This document shows positions 24,108-33,600 of a stretch of DNA of 64,000 nucleotides, one piece after another (positions within the stretch are counted from its first letter, which is position 1; each line of letters opens with the position of its first letter). The translations under genes and the position numbers were made by a program. Below the pieces are notes generated by a model. That model did not search any database and was not told the origin of the DNA. It saw only the letters and a program-made list of their open reading frames with translations. The DNA is from Limnephilus marmoratus (Eukaryota > Arthropoda > Insecta > Trichoptera > Limnephilidae), in contig OU862910.1 of NCBI GenBank assembly GCA_917880885.1, positions 16,380,710 through 16,444,709 of the forward strand. Direction: 5' to 3'.

Positions 24108-24405
24108 AATGCAGACCCGGCCACATGTTGATGTGGCTAACGAAACCTTTATAACCAACGCCATCTGTTAAATCAAATCCACACCACGTTGCCCGCGGCC
24201 CGCTGCTCGCAGCCCGCTGCCGCTTGGCCAGATATATTATGTATTTCAACCAATTTACACAAAATCTTGACAAATTATACACTCAAAAATCTTCCTCGTG
24301 AATCACTGTATCTATTGGTGAAAACCGCATGAAAATTGGTTGCCTAGTTTAAAAGATCTAAGCGCTCATACAGCGTAAGCGACTTAACTTTGTAAAGATA
24401 AAGAT
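24108..24405 (+). repeat. CTAGCTGACCCGG repeat, type 2, copy 2
   Basis: Starts at gacccggccacatgttgatg, lacking the first bases; ends gaaaaccgcatgaaaattgg and a cgctcata line. Confidence 0.65.
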
Positions 24406-25002
24406 GAAGATTCTTTCTATATATTAATATATGGTTTTTGTAACAAAATTTTAAGGAATCCGTAAATAATTCCATTAGTTAACACTTTGTTCTTTGTTCC
24501 TGCTTGTTTAATTTCCGTGAAACACGTGTCTAGTATTTCCTTTCTTCTTTCTCCTGTTTTTACACACTTCTAATACTTTTATGTAAATGGGAAGTTTATT
24601 TGCCCTGAATAAATAAATATTCCTCTACAATTCCTTCAGCATTGCACGAATCCCATCGCCAGGATAGCAGGAAATGGAAAAGGCACCTCTCGCTTCCATA
24701 TTCTCCACACGAGAAAAGCTGCTTAGGGCTAAGCCGATGAATAATTAATCTCATCGGAACGGGTCAGGTCCAATTCACACACTGCAAGTCCAGGAAGCCA
24801 CAAAGCAAAAAGGCCAAAACAAAAACTGTAAGCACGCCGAAAAAATAACCCTTTGTCTTAATTTATTTGTGGTCTAATTTATGTTCATGATAAAAGATCC
24901 GAATTCCAGCCTATCGATTTCTTTAAATAAATGTTTATATTATTATTGATATAAATGTGACGTATTTCATCCAGGGGGTAAACCAATTAAATATTTTTCA
25001 AG
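24406..25002. other. No gene seen
   Basis: 24640-24835 is GC-richer than its surroundings but has no long frame in any phase. Confidence 0.35.
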
Positions 25003-25230
25003 GCATTATATAACAACGACGGCGTTCACCAATATAATTCACGACAACACAACAAACTGCATATATCAAAAATACACTCAACAAAGTTCGTACTGAAATC
25101 ATCAGAATACACTAACTATAACAAATTGCCTGAAGAATTAAGACAGGTATACGCCTCTAACAAATCTCGAAACGATATATTGAAATCCTATTTTTTCAAA
25201 TGTTATTTGGAAAACGAGTCATAAGTAGGC
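25003..25230 (+). mobile_element. LINE ORF2 C-terminal fragment, family distinct from J
   Basis: Frame: HQYNSRQHNKLHISKIHSTK, then SSEYTNYNKLPEELRQVYAS and NDILKSYFFKCYLENES, stop at 25222. The H-x-YNTR ... YN-LP ... FK--L pattern closes the ORF2 of CR1/Jockey-like elements. Strongly 5' truncated. Confidence 0.7.
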
Positions 25231-25924
25231 ACAAACTCTGTTCTGATCTATCGTGATAATCTCCAAGTACCAAACTTTGTACATCCAGATATGATGGGCG
25301 CAGTATATATCTTTTTTAAATCTTGTCATGTATTTTGTATGTAAACATCTTGTATTAGGTCTGTATATTTTTGAGCCTGTACCTTTTATTGTATTTTCCT
25401 GATTTTGTTATTCTATGCATTTATATAGTCCATCACAGAGGATACTTTATTTCAACTTTTTGACACCAACAGTACATAAATGAAATGAGAGGTTATAATA
25501 ATTCATAAAATCTGACAAGACATGTTTCTGTGAAATATTTGTAAAGTGATTTTTCATATGCTGTGTCTGTGTGTTGGTTCTGTTAAATGCTTTGTAAAAT
25601 ATTTCTTCATATATTGTGTCTGCATATTGGGTTGGGTTGGGTTTAACTTTTCAAAAGTACCAATTGGCGATCCCTTAATGAGTTTTGATAACCATGGGAA
25701 TGCAACTTCGTTGTATGTTTCCTTAAAATAAAAAATTGAAATTGTTGTTTTGTCCCAGTTCTTTAAAACATTCGTTTTTGAAGTGAAACGGAAATGACGC
25801 ACTACGGCACCTGCAAAGTATCCAACTGCGCTGAAGGCTCCTATTGGTTGAGATATAAAACAAAAACGACGATAGGTCTGCGCTCATTGGCCGCTTTGTT
25901 TTTTGCCGATTTGTGCATATTTTT
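25231..25924. other. No gene seen
   Basis: Probably includes the LINE 3' UTR up to about 25450; the rest is unassigned. Confidence 0.35.
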
Positions 25925-26490
25925 TTTTATATTAGGAGGCTGTGAGGAAAAAATCCCTCAGGACCATTAACATCGTTGGGGATGCTATGTGGAGGGGAAA
26001 GAAAGGAGAGGAAGTTCCGGGAAGGGAAAGGTGTGACAGGTGGGTAGGAATCTGAGCAGTGGCGTAGCGAGGGGGGGGCGGATCGTCCGGGTGTCACCCG
26101 ACGGGGGGTGAATACGGTGTTATTTATATTTTCGTAGCTCTATGGCTCCCCGGAGAATGTCCGAAACGGGAAGAATGTTATGCCTGCCGGCCCCCCCCCC
26201 CCCCCCTCCCAGGATGGACCAATTTCCTACACATTTGTGGAGCCGACATTGAGGGGGGGCAAGGAGCGACAGATGTAGGTATGAATCCATCCCACTGTGG
26301 TGCAAGGCGATAAATCGAGAGAGTCTGGCTGGAGAGATCAAAAGGTTTCCCTCAAGCAGTCTCTCCCGATTTGGCTCGCCATGCAGAGGGTGGGCAAACG
26401 CATCCGCCGACAATACTTAGACAAACCCCACCCCACGAATCCGAGCACCCCTGCTAAACCACCAAATGTAGCGAACTACTTGATGGATTA
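25925..26490 (-). repeat. Repeat family A, copy 5, split by a second repeat
   Basis: Minus-oriented. The 3' end is at 25925 (ctgtgaggaaaaaatccctc) and the 5' part at 26280-26490 (tgaatccatcccactgtggt ... tttagcagggg-type line). Interrupted at 26055 by a segment beginning CAGTGGCGTAGCGAGGGGGG. Confidence 0.65.
26055..26275. mobile_element. hAT-like fragment starting CAGTGGCGTAGCGAGG
   Basis: CAGTGGCGTAGC is a typical hAT-type end; the opposite end is not visible (a C-run at 26191-26207 may mark it), so this is a truncated copy within family A. Confidence 0.4.
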
Positions 26491-27413
26491 GCAAGATGGA
26501 ATCAATATTCATTACTTAGCATTATGCAAACTGAATGATAACCATGGAAACCATTTGAACAATGCAATTTTTGTATATCCCTATGGACAGAAGGTTCGAT
26601 ATGTATTTGGATCGGTATTTCAAATCCTTCTCTTCAAGGCATTTTGTTTAGTCATTGCAACATTCACATATTATTAGCACTTGAAAATCTTTATACGATT
26701 TTTAACTTATATTCTCAATTTAAATTTAGTACAAAATCAGCAATTTCAAGAATTTTTAAATTATTTGGAGTTAAACCTTTATATAAATTTCTATATTTAT
26801 ATTTAAAACAAATTCACTTCCAGCAGTTGCCATGTAGGAAATTATTCTGAACCAAAATTACTGACACCCTTTTACCTCCATGGCTTACGGTTTCTCACTG
26901 GGTATCGGAATTAGTATAATTTGCTAATTGCGATGTAATAAGTTATTCAGGAGACCCCTGTGATTAAATATGCACATAAGGCAAACTACGCGTACCATAA
27001 TATTATGTACGTGAGCTAAGTGTGTAATACGGTGAGCTAAATGACAGAGACGTAAAATAGTATTAACAGGGAATAATCAGACACAACCGGAAATATGTCA
27101 TTTTTTAGTCAATTATAGATCAATCTTTTCCTCAAAAAAATATAAGCTGATTTTTAAAGATTTCTAAAAGTTGTATTTCAAAGCGTTCTAGAATGATAGT
27201 GAAAGTTGGGTTAAAATTTGGTTATTAAATAAATTTAATGTTAAATTAGTAAAAGAAATTATTTAAAAAAAGAACAAATTCTGATATATTCACGCCAAAT
27301 AAAAATCAATTTCACCAACCCTTAAAAATTCAATATCAACAAACAATAGCAACAAAAGATTTGTATAATTGCAGGTCAGTTGATTGAGCAAACCCGAGCA
27401 CCCAGGATTTTTT
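26491..27413. other. No gene; DRC5 downstream region
   Basis: AT-rich. A short reverse family D fragment lies at 27095-27145 (ggaaatatgtcattttttag). The DRC5 3' UTR should lie within 27200-27413. Confidence 0.4.
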
Positions 27414-27613
27414 TTAATCTTCAGCTACGCGCGGAGGGTAGTGTCCGGGTTCGTAGTCCAGGTTTAGGGGGCTGTATTCCCAGACTAGGTACTCGGGGTC
27501 ATGCAGGTAGAGCTTGGGAATGATGGCGTCGTCCTGCAGGATGTCGATGCCGATGAATTGCTTGTTTCGCTCGAGGAGGCGCCGGATTTCTAAACAGCCC
27601 TCTTCAGAGATTC
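27414..27613 (-). CDS. DRC5: DRC5 exon 6 (residues 445-510) and stop
   Basis: Acceptor gtgcttccag|GAATCT joins exon 5 to give NSGISEEGCLEIRRLLERNK, the last helix-forming segment of the repeat array. A tail with several prolines and acidic residues follows and ends RVAED with TAA at 27414-27416. GC content is visibly above its surroundings. No AATAAA signal is obvious in the next few hundred bases on this strand. Confidence 0.9.
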
Positions 27614-30600
27614 CTGGAAGCACGGCAAAAGCAAATAACGTCACAATACATGACCAGCAACGGGGCGCAGCCTGGTAAAAGAATTAGAAGAAGAAGTACG
27701 CCTACCCCTTGCAATAGAAAATGCATTTAACCTCACTGTTGGTTATATCAATTTGTGTGACAATGGTCGAAGTAATGCTTGCCGGTGCTTCGTACGTTTT
27801 GACACTAAAAAATAATCGCTATAAAGCCTGTTGTCATATTAGCGACTTCTTTAATTTGTATGAACTATCATGCGTTAACCAAGATGGCGAAATCATTTCC
27901 AGACGTTTAACTATGGACGTTGACTTTTTTTACTTCTACATGTGTGCTAACAATTACATAATGCATTTATTAAAATCTGAAAAGAAGAAACCTAAAACGC
28001 GCGATAACACACACGCAGCCCGAATGTTCGCGACGATAGCCGATAATGGTCACATTTGCGCGTATCGTGTCATGGCACGAAGCTTCGTGACGACGCACGC
28101 AGGTGCGGCCCTAGTATTAAGGTGATGCACTACTAATAAGCAACGAAAATCATGCGATTTAGGTTAGAAAATTAGATCGCTTAGAAATATTTTAGATGAT
28201 TTAAAATTTAACCTGAAGCACACATATTTGCCTTTGAAAAATGAAGACAATATTAAAATCAAGAAACTCAATCGAAAATCTGAAAATTGAAAGAAAAAGA
28301 TACGGTTACATCTAGGACTTTAACCCAGGACCTACGTCTTACCGGGGCGGAGCTCCACTAACTGAGTTAATGTGTCCTTATCCGATTATGTCATAATATT
28401 TAACCGTATCATACCTCGACTAAGAACTATTAAATTTCGACTTTGTTGAGTAATTATCGAGTTGAGTTGAGAAACAGTTGAGTAATTTCCAATAGTTTAA
28501 AAGTTGAAACTATAAATACGATACGTCAATATAAGTAACTGCAAAGCATAAAGTATTTTTTAATGTATTTACCACTATTTCTTGTATCTATTTCCAACAA
28601 ACGTCTGTTTTTGATAAGGGAATCCATAAATTTGGCCTCCGCCTCCCCGCTGAAGTCATTTGCCGTGATATCCAACTTTACGATGCTTCTATTCAAAGCG
28701 AGCATTCCTGAAAACTGAAAATATTTTCCCAGAATTTTAATAAAATTTATAAGATTTTTTCGAGGTTTGGAGGTGGGCACACATACTTTACTCAACTGCT
28801 GTATAATTTTTACTCTCGTAATAAGATTTTTATTTTATTATTTTATTCGGCTAACCGAGTTTTTCGAAATCAGATGAAGACATTAATTTTCCTAGTATTT
28901 TGAATGTCAAGTGTGCAAATTTTCAAACAGAAATATCAAATACTGGTTTAAGGCCCAGCTTCCCGCATTTCTACCGATTTTTTACATATTTTCCTAAAAT
29001 TCTTTTAAAGCTGTAAAAATAATAAATTTTATGCCTGAAGATAATATCTATACACTCCCCACGAATAAAACGTCAATATGAATATCCCTCGATAGAAAAA
29101 AATCGCAACATATGCTCCGAAAATTATAAACACATTTATTTTATAAGTTATATGTATGAAAAATTCTCAGTGTTTCTTTAAAAGCTATTTATTTTAGACA
29201 TACATGACAAGATTTTCGCTCTATTTTAAACCATTTGTATTTTGTTAGACATTTTTATAATTTTCTCTTTAATGTTATCGTTTTTATTATTACCGCGCTC
29301 TCTCTAACATTCGTATTTACATATCTCTCCATCTTCTTCTTTTTGAGCGGGTACATGGGCGGGAAAAGGGGATAGGGGTGATTTTTTCAAATCTCATGTA
29401 GACAGTAAACTTCCGTTGTTTTTAAGTTCAAGTGTGCAAAATTTCATCGATCTTGGAATAAAACTCTTCATTCAAACTTTTTATCTGTGTTTTTAAAATA
29501 TTTTGTTTAAAAATTTTGCAGTTGATTTGTTTAAAAATCAAACAAACGCCGCTCGTCACAGACAATATTCTTTGTATTAATGGATTTGCGAAATGATGTT
29601 CCCCGATTAACTTAACGAATGCCGCTTCTCTAAAACAAAGATTACGGATCGCTTCGATTCGGAAGAAAAGATTTAAATAAATCACCACACAGTTGGTTGC
29701 TATTGTCGAATAAAGCACTGGTTATACTAGTTCCAGAAAGAGATCGTATCTACGTTATAGACGTCTACCTAAAAGCCGTTCAAAACAATCTTCCTTCTCA
29801 CACGTCTTGCGTGAAAACTAAAAAGTCAGAAGATACTAGAATTATGAATATCTTTTTAATAATTTTCTTGACGTTTGATGACATTTCGCAAACGCACTTT
29901 ACTTTCGAATCGCGTATAACGATTATGGTATTGGCAGTTATAAAACCAGCAAAAATATAATAAATTATTTATTTCGTAAAACGCACAAAATAATAAAAAA
30001 ATTACACGTTTTAATCGTTATAAAGTTTATTTGTACCATAGTTATTTTGCTTTCTTTTGTTAATGTAAACAATCTACAATCATCAAATGAGTGTAAGTGA
30101 ATAATAAGTAAGTGTATTTAAATGATTTGCAAGGTACATGCGAGGAAATATGTTCATTCGTCCACACTTCTTTTTATTGATTAAACTTGCATTGAGTATT
30201 TTAATTAAGTCTGTGTATATTACAATCATTTCATATGTCTTTAATCAAATTAATCAATTACTCTAGAATATTCTTTTCCTTTCTTTCCGGGATGGCTTAT
30301 TTGTAGATTTGCAACACTTCGAATTTAAATGTAACCGTAATGAAGTTATAAGGCGTCCATGCAATTATAAATGGTAATTTTTAGAACACTTGTAAAAATG
30401 TATTAAATATAAATATATCTCTAGCAAACAGAGCGGACCATCTCCAAAAGGATATCAGAACACTTTCGTGCCTGTAAACTTGGCCACCCTGACAAATCGG
30501 CAATCGCCGAAATCGCACTTAATCGAAACCGGCCATTACTTCGGATTTGTCCCTGAGGACCTGAGAAGACCCAAAACTCATAGAGCACGCCTGATTACGG

Positions 30601-33600
30601 AGGCAATTGAAATTCACAAAAATCCTATAAATATTAGTAGAGTCGACGGAGCTAAGCTCAATAGTTCTTGGTATCCGGTAATTGACGGTTACATCAAGGC
30701 TAAACGCAAAAAAACATGTTGAAGTATATTGTAGCGCCAGCTCGTAGAGGAGTGGAGCTGGCGACCCTATATACTTACTTAGTAGGTAAGTACAAACATC
30801 ACCGCTAACTATTACACATCTGCCCTGATGATGGACACTGCAACGCTGTCCGAAACGTTGGCTAAAGAAGAAGGTAGCGCAACATGGCATAATACCCCAA
30901 AAACTAATAACAAAAATATCACTAGCTTTTGTGAAAATTTTATCTAACGATTTTATTATATGTTAATTGTAAAATTTGATGTAACTTATAAAATTTAATT
31001 CCTGCACAATTTTATGATTCCTAACATTCCTAATTATCTCTTCGGATATACATTTTCGACTGAATAACAAAATATGTGTAAATAAATTTCTCGAATTTTT
31101 ATTTCGATTCCACATTTTTATTATGTAATGCATTACAAAATATATCATTTATCCTGATTATTGATTTACCTAAGGGGGCATACATTAATTACGTGAGCTC
31201 AAAAGGGGGAGGGGGGGCTCTAGCAAATCTCACGTTACTTGAAAAGAATATACGAAGTGGACCAAATTTATCTCACCAAATGGGGGGGGGTCTAGATTGG
31301 AAGAAAAACTGCTCACATAATTAATATATGCCCCTAACTAGTTATTAATACTTCGTTTTTAATATAAAAGTATTCAATTGTCAAATTCCCGCTAATTTTA
31401 GAAGAATAGTTACTGTCATCCATTAATATTATAAGAAGTAAGTTAGGATATACGTTCCTTTCGATTACTCCACGTTGATGTAGATACGAGATCTGCCTGG
31501 GAAGACTTTATCAGAGGGCGGTGTATGTACTCGTACATGTGTGGCGTGTCGGCGGACGGCCCCAACTCAAGAATAACGACCGGACGTCAAAATCCTCGGG
31601 ACCTACTCATTTTATATTACTGTCATGATATTGGATTACTTACTCCAGTGTGTTGCCGTCAGCTCAATGATGATGAATGGCAATAAAAATAAATACACAT
31701 CTAAAGGTTCGCTCCCATGTATTATTGTTAAACGATAAATATACTGGAAAGACCATAAAACCTGTACACCAATTAATTCTGAAGGAGCAATTTCCACCAC
31801 AATATTATATCAAGTAATAATTATTATAAATGTGAGTCTCGTAAGAATTTATATTGCTTATAATAAAATGGAATTACTACCGTATCAGTTTTAAATCTTT
31901 AACGGGGTTTACAGGGTGTTGACATTACTGACATTATTTGGAGTAAAAAATGCACATGAAATTTTGGTCTCTGCTGACAATTTTCCTTTTTTCAATTTAA
32001 GAGTTAGGGCGGGGTGAAGGGTTGGGCTATTAAAAAAAACTGGAGACCAAAATTTAATTAACGTTTTTTACTCCGAATAATATCACAAATCACTGGGAGA
32101 TAGGCGGTACGTAGTACACAATTATAATGATTAAATTAATAGTAAAAAATAAAATTAATTAAAATTAAAATCATACATTTCATTAAAGTAATTATAAAGA
32201 CTTCGTTTTATAACTAATACAGAAACTGCAAACATGTCTACAATATTCCCAAATTTATTGCCAAAATGATGTAATCTATTTATAGGTGTATGAGCCTCAT
32301 GGTTTGTTTTAAAATTGTCACAGAAGAAGGTAGCACTTTGCCTCGTATTTCTGGTCGGTACGTAAAATTTTATATTGGCGAGAATTTCAGGATTGTCAGT
32401 GCAATTATTAATGATTTTATTTAATAGTACAAGGTCAGAGATGATCCGCCTATCTGACAGCGTAATTAAGTTGAGTTATTTCATCAAAAGGACATGGTTA
32501 ATATTTTGAATTGGAATATTCAGCTTAAAGTTAACAAATCTTAGAAATTTTTGCTGTACCTTTCTATATTGTCGGAAAGTATTTTATACAATGGGGACCA
32601 AATGGGCGAATTATACTCTACCTGGCTTCTTACTAAAGAAGTGTACAATATTTTCAAACTTTCTAGTGACTTAAAATCACTTGCTGTTCTGCATATAAAA
32701 CCAAGCATTTTTATAGCTTTATTTGTTATTTCATTTACTTGCAAAGTAAATGTTAACTTTTCATCAAATATGACACCTGAGTCCCCGATCTGAGTGACTG
32801 GTGTCAATATTACATTATTTAAAGAGTATTCATAAGCAGTGGCGGCTCGTGACTTTTGGGTGTGCTAGAGTGCTGAAATTAAAAAAAAATGGCATAATGA
32901 AGTTGTTGTAGCCGAAAAAAAATTTTTTTTTTTTTTTTTGAAAATCAGTTTTTTGTATGAAAAATTTCAGAAAGTTTCAGTTTGGCGTTGTGCCGCACCG
33001 ATTTCCTGAAAAATCTTCATACAAAACACCGATTTTTGAAGAAAAAAAAAAATATTTATATTTCGCATACGACAACATCCATGATGCCATTTTTTAAATA
33101 TTAGCACCCTAGCACACAAAAAGTCACGAGCCGCCACTGTTCATAAGTTACATGACTTCAGTTTTTATAAAAACGAATAACTTGGCACTTTTGAATATTA
33201 AGAAATACCCTCTATATTTCAATATTATTGTTCCGATTTTTTAATTCTATAATCCAATCAATAAAAAATGTTAACTGATAATATATTTGATGAGTACCTA
33301 AAATTATTGAAGAATCAAATCGCTTATAAAGAAAAAGTTAGACAATGCAAACAAGTAATGCCTTCCATGTAGATTAGATTGGAAACCAATGTCGTCACTG
33401 ACTTAATACCATTTGGTGCTAGCCCAATTACTACGCGCTCTGTCTCTCTCGTACTTGTCTGACATCGTATATCTCCATCCCAATAATGAGAAAACAGTTT
33501 TGTACCGCAAAATTATAGACCCGCTTGGCCAGACTTTTGGCTCATGAAATACACCCACATCGCATTTCTTATGTTCTTCTCTATTGTATGGACACGATAC

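Noticed and set aside
29428..29718. Missing DRC5 exon
   Set aside because: The leucine-rich-repeat register does not fit, and the true exon was found at 33674-33801 with correct phases.
31174..31334. Tandem G-rich regulatory element
   Set aside because: The G-runs lie inside a MITE with clear inverted ends and a TAA duplication.
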